Source: Heterohyrax brucei (Eukaryota > Chordata > Mammalia > Hyracoidea > Procaviidae). Taken from it: a DNA stretch of 64,000 bases. The translations under genes and the position numbers were made by a program. The notes under the pieces were generated by a model. That model had not been told where the DNA came from and did not search any database. It saw nothing but the letters and a program-made list of their open reading frames with translations. Shown here piece after piece: positions 53,782-62,165 of this stretch. The stretch lies in assembly GCA_028571685.1 (NCBI GenBank), contig CM053142.1:127464796-127528795 (forward strand), read 5' to 3'. Position 1 is the stretch's first letter. Every line of letters starts with the position of its first letter.

Positions 53782-55674
53782 ATGGGGCAAGAATTGAGTT
53801 CACATGAGCTCTTTCTCACTGGAATCAAAGATTCCTTCAAGATGCGAAGGATTAAGGCTAAGAAAAAAGATCTCACACAATTCTTTATATTTTTGCCTGA
53901 TGTTTGTTCTTGGTTTCCCCAGCAGGGGACAATAGACTCTAAATGTTGGAGAAGAGTTGGAGATTGCTTAAATGATTATTATAGAACTTTTGGACCTGAG
54001 AAGGTCCCTGTAACTGCCTTTTCATATTGGAATTTGATTAATGATATGTTACAAAGCTCCCTTAAAGACCCAGATGTTCCAAAACTTGCTCACATTGGGG
54101 AGATGGTCCTTCGAAATAGCTCTTGCCCCCCCTCCGCTTGCCCATCGGTTTCTATAAATGTTCCAGAGCAGCCTCAGACGGCTGATATAAAAGAAATCCC
54201 CCAAACAAATCCTGACCCGCCTAGCCTGATTTACCCATCTTTAAAACCCTTTAGGGACAATTCCGATGCGGGCCAGTTGTCCCCCAAAGACCGGGAAATA
54301 TTAGAAAGTCAGGCTGCACAATATCAGGGCAGCGGCGACCATTGGGCTTTCACTGCCCCTGCCTTCCACGGTCCCCCTAATGAAACTCTACAACCTCCTC
54401 CATATCTCCAGGGTTCCTCAGCTCCCCTCACCTCACCCCTTAACCCAGAGCACCGCACAATCATGGTTTCAGACCCCATTCGGCAGGCTAAAATCTCCCT
54501 CACTCAAGAAGTTTCCTCCTTAAGACAACTGCTGACTCAGAAACGCGAACACTTAAAGCTTATCAAAGAAATCCGAGCCCTTGAGGCGGAGCTTGCTTCC
54601 ACAACGCTCAGCCAGGTTTCAAAGAAAACCCCCCAGGGCTCAAGTCCCAAAGGCCCCCTTTTCACATTTCCCGTAACCCGCAGTCAAAGGCCTCAACGTG
54701 ATACTGAAGAAGAGGAAGTAAGTAGCGAGCCTGGTGAAGGCCCAGGCTCGGGGGGAGAGGCTTCTGACGAAGAAAACCCCACCCCGGAAGAGAGTGGTTC
54801 AGACAGACAAAAATACCACCGCCTAAACCTCAAACATTTAAAAGACTTAAAGGCAGCTGTTAATAATTATGGCCCTACTGCCCCCTACAGCCTGGCCATA
54901 CTGGAAAGCCTAAGTGAGCGATGGCTAACCCCTAATGATTGGCATTTCTTGGCACGAGCCACCTTATCCGGGGGTGATTTCGTACTCTGGTGCACCGATT
55001 TTGCAGAAAACTGCCATGAGACCGCCCAGCGTAATAGTGAAAGCAGGACGTCCCACTCTTGGACAAGAGATAAACTCTTGGGGCGAACTCCCTATGATAC
55101 TAATGAGAAACAGGCAAATTTTCCCCCTGGTTTATTAGCACAAATACAAAACGCCGGCCTCAAGGCTTGGAGGCGTCTTCCCCCAAAGGGTTCAGCCACC
55201 ACCTCCTTAGCTAAAATCCTTCAAGGCCCTGATGAGTCCTACAGTAGCTTTGTCAGCCGCCTAACTGATGCCGCTGAGCGTTTGGTGGGGGAAGGAGAAA
55301 ACGATAGTGCCTTCATTAAACATCTTGCCTTTGAAAATGCTAATCCTTCTTGTCAAGAGGCTCTAAGACCCCACCGCAGTGATAGCCTTTCTGATTATGT
55401 TAAACTTTGTTCAGGAATAGGAGCTTCTCATGCCATTGGTATAGCTATAGGGGCCGCTCTCAAAGGTCTTGACCATGATAAACAACAAAAAACTTGCTTC
55501 AATTGCAAACGGCCCCAACATTATGTACGTGAGTGTCCCGCAGGTAAACAGAATCGGGGACCTCCTACTTCAGTGTGCCCCCGATGTAAGAAGGGCAAAC
55601 ATTGGGCCTCAGATTGTTTTTCTAAAACTGACATCAACGGTCAGCCTCTCCCCCCAAAACAGGGAAACTCCTAG
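53782..55674 (+). CDS. gag: ERV gag polyprotein (open, 630 aa)
   Basis: Gag forms the virus core. The start at 53782 is chosen because the protein begins MGQEL with glycine at position 2, the myristoylation signal, and the next residues follow the betaretroviral matrix style. A PPPY late-budding motif sits at residues 205-208. A probable coiled coil lies at about 237-275 (SLTQEVSSLRQLL...), followed by an acidic stretch at about 307-340. The capsid part carries the major homology region from residue 481 (QGPDESYSSFVSRL). Two zinc knuckles of CX2CX4HX4C form are at 572-585 and 599-612; the first lacks the usual glycine. Length is close to other betaretroviral Gag proteins. The frame has no stop or frameshift. 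It ends at TAG 55672-55674, just after a GGGAAAC slip site. The family assignment is firm. Whether it is expressed is unknown. Confidence 0.95.
   Translation: MGQELSSHELFLTGIKDSFKMRRIKAKKKDLTQFFIFLPDVCSWFPQQGTIDSKCWRRVGDCLNDYYRTFGPEKVPVTAFSYWNLINDMLQSSLKDPDVPKLAHIGEMVLRNSSCPPSACPSVSINVPEQPQTADIKEIPQTNPDPPSLIYPSLKPFRDNSDAGQLSPKDREILESQAAQYQGSGDHWAFTAPAFHGPPNETLQPPPYLQGSSAPLTSPLNPEHRTIMVSDPIRQAKISLTQEVSSLRQLLTQKREHLKLIKEIRALEAELASTTLSQVSKKTPQGSSPKGPLFTFPVTRSQRPQRDTEEEEVSSEPGEGPGSGGEASDEENPTPEESGSDRQKYHRLNLKHLKDLKAAVNNYGPTAPYSLAILESLSERWLTPNDWHFLARATLSGGDFVLWCTDFAENCHETAQRNSESRTSHSWTRDKLLGRTPYDTNEKQANFPPGLLAQIQNAGLKAWRRLPPKGSATTSLAKILQGPDESYSSFVSRLTDAAERLVGEGENDSAFIKHLAFENANPSCQEALRPHRSDSLSDYVKLCSGIGASHAIGIAIGAALKGLDHDKQQKTCFNCKRPQHYVRECPAGKQNRGPPTSVCPRCKKGKHWASDCFSKTDINGQPLPPKQGNS
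55662..55668 (+). promoter_or_regulatory. gag-pro -1 frameshift heptamer GGGAAAC
   Basis: In the gag frame it reads G-GGA-AAC, the canonical X-XXY-YYZ pattern, two codons before the gag stop. The pro frame is exactly -1 relative to gag, so slipping here joins them. It is the same heptamer type used at gag-pro in type D viruses. Confidence 0.93.
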
Positions 55675-56600
55675 CGGGGCCAGCCCCTGGCCCCACCCTT
55701 GGGACAGAACCTAGGGGCAGTCAGGTTCGTCCCCCAGAAACAGACACAAAGACAAGTATCAGCTCCCTCTGCCGTGCCACCCCTGGAAGCGCAGGATTGG
55801 ACCTCTGCTCCACCACCGATACAATATTAGTGCCCGATCAGGGTGTTCAGCTCATCCCTACAGGGGTCTATGGGCCGCTACCCCTGGGAATGTTTGGTTT
55901 GATCTTAGGGCGTGGCAGTTCCTCATTGGCTGGCCTTCATGTCATCCCTGGGGTCATTGATAATGACTACACAGGACAAATTACTCTTTTGGCCTCGGCT
56001 CCGTTGGGGCCCCTGTCTGTTCCAAAAGGAAGGAGAATAGCACAACTTATATTACTTCCCTTAGATTCCACACCCACCAAACACATACAGTCCATTAGGT
56101 TGAATTCTGCCTTTGGGTCTTCCGACACCTATTGGGTGCAACCAGTAACCCCTGATAGGCCAAGACTCACCCTCCAATTAGATGGTAAGGCCTTTGAAGG
56201 GATAGTGGATACAGGGGCAGATGCCACAGTAATTTCAGCTAAATATTGGCCTTCCAACTGGCCCTGTGAGGCCTCAATAACTCATCTTGAAGGCATTGGC
56301 CAGTCTGTCAACCCTAAACAAAGCTCAAAAATTCTTACTTGGAAGGACTCTGAGGGTAACTCAGGACAGATTCAACCTTACATTGTTCCGGGTTTACCTG
56401 TTAATCTACGGGATCATGATGTCTTATCCCAGCTGGGGGTCATCATGTGTAGCCCAAATGAGATAATTACCCAACAGATGCTTAACCTAGGCTTCCTACC
56501 GGGACAAGGACTGGGAAAAAATAATCAAGGTATAAAGCAGCCTCTTCCTGTAATGCCTAAAAATAATCGTTCAGGCTTGGGAAGTGAAAATTTTCCTTAG
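55668..56600 (+). CDS. pro: ERV pro: dUTPase, aspartic protease, G-patch (open)
   Basis: The frame is entered by -1 slippage and stays open for about 310 codons. It starts with a dUTPase: GSAGLDL (motif 1, near 55785), GRGSSSLAG (motif 2, near 55910) and the following [14 protein letters not shown] block (motif 3). dUTPase removes dUTP and so limits uracil in viral DNA. The protease follows, with active site DTGAD (56208-56222) and a ...LSQLGVIM segment at its end. A C-terminal G-patch (GFLPGQGLG, about 56490-56516) matches the glycine-rich tail known from betaretroviral proteases. The frame ends at TAG 56598-56600. Order and content are those of betaretroviruses. No break is visible. Initiation by its own ATG is not expected; slippage is the inferred route. 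Confidence 0.93.
   Translation, partial: LLAGPAPGPTLGTEPRGSQVRPPETDTKTSISSLCRATPGSAGLDLCSTTDTILVPDQGVQLIPTGVYGPLPLGMFGLILGRGSSSLAGLHVIPGVIDNDYTGQITLLASAPLGPLSVPKGRRIAQLILLPLDSTPTKHIQSIRLNSAFGSSDTYWVQPVTPDRPRLTLQLDGKAFEGIVDTGADATVISAKYWPSNWPCEASITHLEGIGQSVNPKQSSKILTWKDSEGNSGQIQPYIVPGLPVNLRDHDVLSQLGVIMCSPNEIITQQMLNLGFLPGQGLGKNNQGIKQPLPVMPKNNRSGLGSENFP
56588..56594 (+). promoter_or_regulatory. pro-pol -1 frameshift heptamer AAATTTT
   Basis: In the pro frame it reads A-AAT-TTT, canonical, one codon before the pro stop. The pol frame is -1 relative to pro. This is the pro-pol heptamer type known from type D viruses. Confidence 0.9.
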
Positions 56601-59199
56601 CGGTCATTGACTCCCCTGCACCCCACGCTGATAAGATTAAGTGGAAATGTGAGTCTCCAGTGTGGGTAGATCAATGGCCCTTGACTGAACAAAAACTCGC
56701 AGCTGCCACAGCGTTAGTGCAGGAACAGCTGGCTGCTGGACATTTAGAACCAACCACCTCTCCCTGGAATACTCCTATATTTGTGATCAAAAAGAAAAAT
56801 GGGTCATGGTGACTCCTTCAGGACCTCAGAGAAATTAATAAAACCATGTTTACAATGCGGGCTCTCCAACCTGGACTCCCCTCCCCCGTTGCCATTCCAG
56901 CTAACTATTTTAAAATCATTACTGATCTCAAAGATTGCTTCTTTACCATCCCTCTTCACCCACTTGATAGAGAACGCTTTGCGTTTAGCCTCCCAGTTAT
57001 TAATTTTAAAGGACCAATGCAGCGCTATCAGTGGAAAGTTCTCCCTTAGGGCATGGCCAATAGTCCCACTCTGTGTCAAAAATTTGTTGCTCAGGCTGTA
57101 GACCCTCTTAGGCGTCGGTGGTCTTCCATTTATATCACTCATTACATGGATGATATTTTACTGGCGGGGGCCTCCAGCTTAGAGGTACTTAAGTGCAGCC
57201 AGGACCTAACTTGCCAACTAACTTCCCTTGGACTTCAAATTGCCCCGAACAAAATACAGCTTACTGACCCTTATTATTACCTCGGTTTTGAATTAAATAA
57301 TAATCAAATCACCACTCAAAAACTTAACCTAAAAACCTCTCATCTACACACACTTAATGATTTTCAAAAGTTCCTGGGAGATATTAATTGGCTCCGACCG
57401 TACCTCAAACTTACAACAGGGGAATTAAAACCATTGTTTGATACTCTTCATGGAGATGCCAGCCCCCTCTCTCCCCGTCACCTTAACCCTGAGGCAAAAG
57501 GGCCCTTCACATTGTTGAAAAGGCCATACAACAACAACAGGTTACCTTCATAACTTATGAGCAGCCCTTTGCCCTTATTGTCTGTGCCACACAACATACA
57601 CCCACAGGGGTTTTGTGGCAGAATGGCCCCCTCTTGTGGATACATCTATCCTCCACCCCAACTAAAGTTCTCCTCACCTATCCCTCCCTAGTGGCCAAAC
57701 TTATAAGACTGGGCCGAGAAAAGAGCCGCCAACATTTCGGCAGGGACCCTGACCAACTTATCCTTCCTTACACCAAGGAACAAATAGACTGGCTTTCCCA
57801 AAATGATGATGATTGGATAATAACCCTATCCACGTTTCTAGGTACGGTTGATAACCACTATCCGTCTCATAAACTCCTTCAGTTCGCGCGGCTACATCCT
57901 TTTACCTTCCCCAAAATAACCTCTTTAAGTCCTTTGAAAGAAGCCTCTCTGGTCTTCTCAGATGGATCCTCCTCTGGCATTGCGGCATGGGTCATAAATT
58001 CACAGCCTTACAGTGCCCAATCTCCCTTTAAGTCAGCCCAGCTTGTGGAACTTTTCGCTATCTTACAGGTCTTCACAATACTACACGATGTCCCCTTCAA
58101 TCTTTACACCGACAGTGCTTACATAGCTCTCTCAGTCCCAGTGTTAGAGACAGTTCCTTATATCAAACCATCTTCCAATGCTGTGTCTCTTTTTCAACAA
58201 CTCCAATCCCTCATTTTAAAAAGACATACTCCTTTCTTTATTGGACACTTGTGGGCCTACGCGGACCTCCCTGGTCCACTTTCACAGGGTAATGATCTTG
58301 CAGACAAACAAACCCGCCTTGTCCTCTCAATTACCACCGACCCTATCACTAGGGCTACACAAAGCCATGCCCTTCACCATCTCAATGCCCGCACACTCCG
58401 CATTATGTTTAAGATTTCCAGAGAACAGGCTAGACAAATCGTTAAAGACTGTCCAGCATGTGTTACTCTCTTGCCACTCCCCCATCTGGGGGTTAACCCA
58501 AGGGGCCTACTCCCCAGTGAAATCTGGCAAATGGATGTTACCCACATTCCTGAATTTGGTAACCTTAAATATACCCATGTAACCATTGACACCTATAGTG
58601 GGTTCCTCCATGCCACCCTCCACAGTGGTGAGGCGTCTAAAAATGTTATAGCACATGTTCTCCAATGTATTGCCATCATGGGAAAGCCCCAACAAATCAA
58701 AACAGACAATCGGCCAGGCTATACATCACAAACCTTTAAAAACTGCTGTAGTCAATTCCAGATTAAACATGTAACTGGCATTCCCTATAATCCTCAGGGA
58801 CAGGGCATAATAGAACAAGCTCACCAGACCCTTAAGAACACTATGTCCAAACTTAAAACAAACACTGTTTACCCCACTAAAGGCTCCCCTCGTAACCTCC
58901 TAAATCATGCATTGTTCATCCTTAATTTCCTACAATTGGATCTTAATGAAAAATCTGCAGCAGATCTCCTTTGGCACCAAGAAACTAAAAATCAATATGC
59001 CAAGGTTATGTGGAAAGATCCTATAACCCACAAATGGCACGGTCCTGATCCGGTTCTTATCTGAGGAAGAGGCCACGCCTGTGTGTATGATACCCCAGAG
59101 GGGGTCCCTCGGTGGTTACCCGAACGTTTTGTTAAGCCCATTAATGATAAACCCCCATCCAGGGAAAGAACCCCTGAGAAAGATTCTTCTTGTTTCTAG
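56594..59199 (+). pseudogene. pol: ERV pol (reverse transcriptase, RNase H, integrase), broken
   Basis: Pol copies viral RNA to DNA and integrates it. The region is about 868 codons long, normal for a type D pol. The reverse transcriptase has YMDD at 57143-57154. RNase H shows its acidic residues in FSDGSS (57961), VELFAI, YTDSAY and GNDLAD. Integrase has an H-X3-H/CPAC zinc part, and its D, D, E residues lie at 58534, 58705 and 58813, with 35 residues between the last two. Breaks seen: TGA at 56810-56812, TAG at 57047-57049 (within the conserved LP-GM block), a one-base loss near 57513-57520 that shifts the frame, and TGA at 59062-59064. Between these the frames are open over long stretches. 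It runs to TAG 59197-59199, just before env. The breaks are old enough to be fixed and preclude a full protein. Confidence 0.93.
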
Positions 59200-59202
59200 A
59201 TC

Positions 59203-60943
59203 ATGAAAATTGTCATCCTGTTAATAATCCTCACTCCGCCGGTGCTTGGAGGATTCGGAGGCCCTGTGAACAAACAACAACTCATCAACGCCTTGTTCGG
59301 TAACCCCTGCGACTGCGGAGGAGGTGCCCAAAGGAATCAGCCCACTAGTTATACCCGCTCAAATGACTGCGGAGATAAAACCGCTTTCTTAACCCATTCA
59401 TCCCAACTTGGAGGGGGGTACAAACAGGAGTGGACATGTGTGACCAAACCTCGAACCATCTCCTCAGTAAACGGCCAGCCAGGGCCTTGTCCCGATAAGT
59501 GCTCGATACTGACCCAAATGCACTCCACTTGTTACCAGACTTCCCAATCCTGTAGTAAAGACGGCCAAGTATATCTGCTGTCCAAGAAAAGCAATATCAG
59601 GGCTCCACAGGGGGTGACTGGGACACGTCACCAGGAGGTGGCAGTAAATATAGTCAAGCCTCTTGTGCAGGAAAAGTCGGTGACCATGTATGCTGGCCCC
59701 CAAAACAACCTATTCACGTATCAGATGGCTGTGGGCCATCAGACAGAGCCAGGGAGGCTGTAGTACAGGCAAAAATCAATCAACTCGTTGCCAGCAGTAT
59801 CCTTCTCTTAATTATCACCCCTTGGCTCTCCCGAAGCCTCGGACTATTAACTTGGATACTGAAACCGATAACGTTCTTAAAACCACCCATAAAGTCTTGA
59901 ATTCCTCCAACCCCTCCCCGGCTAGCGATTGTTGGCTATGCATGACTCTTGGGTCTCCCATGCCAACAGCTATTCCCACAAACAACTCCTCTACACTTTC
60001 ATCCAGTAACTGTAGCCTCAGCCCACCTTTTCGAACACAGTCTGTTGGCTTTAATTCTTCCCATTGCTACCAAGGGTCATTCCAAAATAACAGCTTTGAT
60101 CTAGATGTCGGATTTATAACATTTAATAATTGTACCAATACCACCAACCATACAGAGCCCCTCTGTCCAGCCCCTGGACAGGCTTTTATATGTGGAAATA
60201 ACTTAGCCTATACAGCCTTACCCAGAAACTGGACAGGACTCTGTGTTCAGGCTAACCTCCTCCCAGATATTTCTATCATATCAGGAGACACCCCTGTCCC
60301 TGTCCCCAGTTTTAATTACATAGCTGGACGATCAAAACGAGCCCTCCAATTCATACCCCTTCTTGTGGGCCTGGGAGTTGCCAGGGCTACAGCCATCGGC
60401 TCTGCCGGCCTGGGCATCGCCATAGACAAATACAATAAGTTATCCTATCAATTAATAGATGATGTCCAAACCCTCTCCAGTACTATCAATGATTTACAAG
60501 ATCAAATTGACTCCTTAGCTGAGGTAGCCTTACAAAGTCGAAGGGGCTTAGACCTTCTTACTGCAGAAAAAGGCGGTATCTGTTTAGTTTTACAGGAACA
60601 CTGCTGCTTCTATGCCAATAAATCCGGGATTGTCCGAAACAAGATAAAGGATTTACAAGAAGATCTACAAAACAGACGAAGAAAACTATAAGAAAATCCA
60701 TTTTGGACTGGACTGAATGGATTCCTTCCCTATCTCCTCCCCATCCTCAGCCCCCTTCTCAGTTTAATGTTAATTCTGTCTTTTGGCCCTTGGGCCTTCA
60801 AAAGACTTACAAGCCTTATCAAACAGCAGATAGACTCCGCTTTAGCTAAACCTATCCAGGTTCACTATCATCGCCTGGCAGTTGATGAAGAATATGCCAC
60901 CAATAATGGATACTCCGACTTCCTTCCTCAGGGAACAGCATGA
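59203..60943 (+). pseudogene. env: ERV env glycoprotein, gammaretrovirus/type D layout, broken
   Basis: Env is the surface glycoprotein precursor (SU plus TM). It opens with a hydrophobic signal peptide (MKIVILLIILTPPVLG) and a cysteine-rich N-terminal SU. The reading frame changes near 59590-59620 and again between about 59760 and 59805, each time like a one-base loss. From there SU carries CWLC (near 59931). A furin-type RSKR site (60329-60340) precedes a hydrophobic fusion-peptide-like stretch. TM has heptad-like sequence, the [16 protein letters not shown] segment resembling the retroviral immunosuppressive-domain region, and CX6CC (60581-60607). TAA at 60689-60691 interrupts the frame before the membrane anchor. 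The same frame then continues through a hydrophobic anchor to TGA 60941-60943. CWLC plus CX6CC is the covalent SU-TM pattern of gammaretroviruses and type D viruses. No functional protein is expected. Confidence 0.92.
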
Positions 60944-61214
60944 GAAGTAGAAGCATGCTTACCTCCTCACCAGCGTGCAAGAGAGGTATGGGCATCGGGA
61001 GAAGTGCGAAGCAAAGCATTGCAAGGGGAAGTTATCATAAACTCCTCTACCTTTCCCTGGGGCACACCTGGCTTGCATAGAGGTTGGTATCTATCACAAA
61101 ATCAAGGCGGCTCTACCTCTCCTCCCCAAAAGATACCAAGAGCCAAAAATTACTTGGAGGACCCGTGGTCAATACCCCCCTCCCGATTAAAGCCCACCTC
61201 CCAACAAACAAAAC
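60944..61214 (+). other. ERV non-coding region between env and 3' polypurine tract
   Basis: About 270 bp without a supported gene. Type D viruses carry a constitutive RNA export element at this place. I see no clear copy of its known loop motifs, so function is only suggested by position. Confidence 0.5.
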
Positions 61215-61228
61215 AAAAAGGGAGGACA
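61215..61228 (+). other. polypurine tract
   Basis: 'aaaaagggaggaca', purine-rich, directly before the 3' LTR. It is the expected primer site for plus-strand DNA synthesis. Confidence 0.85.
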
Positions 61229-61577
61229 TGTCAGGGGCCATGAGGAAGCCTCAGGCCCCTAACAAACAGGAAGTCTGGATAGTCCCTGAGAACGCGCGCG
61301 CGTGTTCTCAAACCACTCCCCGCGTCACTGCCTAACGTCAACTGTACAGGCATACTGTCTGCCCAATCATATAGAACGCCAACTGTCTCATACCAGCTGT
61401 CTTCTGGTCCTAAGCCCTTCCCCTCCCCTACTTCTATATATATTACTCTGCTACAATAAAACCTCGAGGCTTGATCAGAATTTTGTCTTGCCTCCGTTTC
61501 TTCGCATCCCTTGCTCCACTTTCATTTTCACAGGCTCCCCCTCGTCCCTCCGTTGATTCGCCCCGCGGGTCGGGGCA
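61229..61577 (+). repeat. 3' LTR of the provirus (349 bp)
   Basis: Starts TGTCAGGGG, ends GGGGCA. TATA from 61435, AATAAA at 61455-61460. It differs from the 5' LTR at about 13 of 347 positions, mostly transitions, plus the 2-bp indel. Confidence 0.95.
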
Positions 61578-61583
61578 ATTGGT
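61578..61583 (+). repeat. target site duplication, right (ATTGGT)
   Basis: Identical to 53214-53219. After it the interrupted RTE copy resumes. Confidence 0.95.
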
Positions 61584-61632
61584 TGGGTCAGGTGCACCCA
61601 GGTTCTCAAGGAGACATCTTTGCTTTTTTTTA
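61584..61632 (-). repeat. RTE-type LINE, minus strand (right part)
   Basis: 'tgggtcaggtgcacccaggt' then 'gagacatctttgcttttt' continues the RTE copy that ends at 53219, matching the order in the copy at 13628-14168. Confidence 0.85.
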
Positions 61633-61658
61633 TTTTGCTAAAAAGCAAAGATATCTCC
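61610..61658. repeat. 19-bp foldback at the RTE break point
   Basis: Arms 61610-61628 and 61640-61658 are reverse complements at 18 of 19 positions, with an 11-nt spacer. The left arm is RTE sequence, so the right arm is an inverted copy of it. Confidence 0.9.
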
Positions 61659-61984
61659 ATTGCACTACCTGCAGCAGCTTGTTAGAAAGTGTGAACTGAA
61701 GCCAGGCTCACTGGGGCACACAAAGATGAGAAAGGCACTGCCGTTAGTTTAAAAATCATGCAATCCAGTGGTATTTTAGGAAGACCTCCCCATTTCCATT
61801 TCTTCTTTGCATTCAGTCCATCCCATTTGCCAGCAAAGCTCCTACGCAGTGTTTGAGAGCCACCTTCTCAAGTGGGTCCCTGTATTTTCAAAAGAGCCAC
61901 TGAGTCCTCCGGTGCCTGGACTTTCCAGAGGGGAAGATGGAAGCAAAGACAAGAACAGAGAAATGTGGTATGGCCTCACGGTTG
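61659..61984. other. no recognisable feature
   Basis: Unique-looking sequence. The open frame at 61807-62061 shows no motif. Confidence 0.45.
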
Positions 61985-62165
61985 GGTCTCCATTGTGGCA
62001 TTTGTTGTTGTTGACCATTAACCATTTGCTGGTCTCAGACTCACAGAAACCTTATGTGTAAGGCCAATATGTTGTTCAGTCCTGCGCTTCTTTCATGATC
62101 ATTGATGAGTATGAGTCTAGTCATGCGGCTATTGTGTCGATTCTCCCATTGGAAATTTCCTTTGT
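61985..62165 (-). repeat. RTE-type LINE fragment, minus strand
   Basis: 'tgttcagtcctgcgcttctt', 'tcatgatcattgatgagtat' and 'gcggctattgtgtcgattct' follow the RTE order seen at 52800-52910. Confidence 0.65.

Larger units (their letters stand above)
53220..61577 (+). mobile_element. endogenous retrovirus, type D-like betaretrovirus, near-complete provirus
   Basis: An 8358-bp provirus with two LTRs, a lysine-tRNA-type primer site, gag, pro with dUTPase, pol, env and a polypurine tract, in standard order. It is flanked by perfect 6-bp target duplications ATTGGT (53214-53219 and 61578-61583), the size usual for betaretroviruses. It interrupts an older minus-strand RTE copy. Gag and pro are open, pol and env are broken. 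Gag-pro-pol features (gag start, -1/-1 frameshift layout, dUTPase and G-patch in pro) are betaretroviral. Env has the gammaretrovirus/type D layout. Confidence 0.97.

Noticed and set aside
59690-60691. Intact 333-codon env protein starting at 59690
   Set aside because: The first 40 or so codons are in a frame that does not fit the family. The real SU frame lies elsewhere there, and the frame ends at a premature TAA before the membrane anchor.
61511-61699. Small open frame in the 3' LTR, echoed at 53500-53706 in the 5' LTR
   Set aside because: Both are the U5 end of the LTR read in the same frame. The similarity is due to the LTR duplication, not to a gene.
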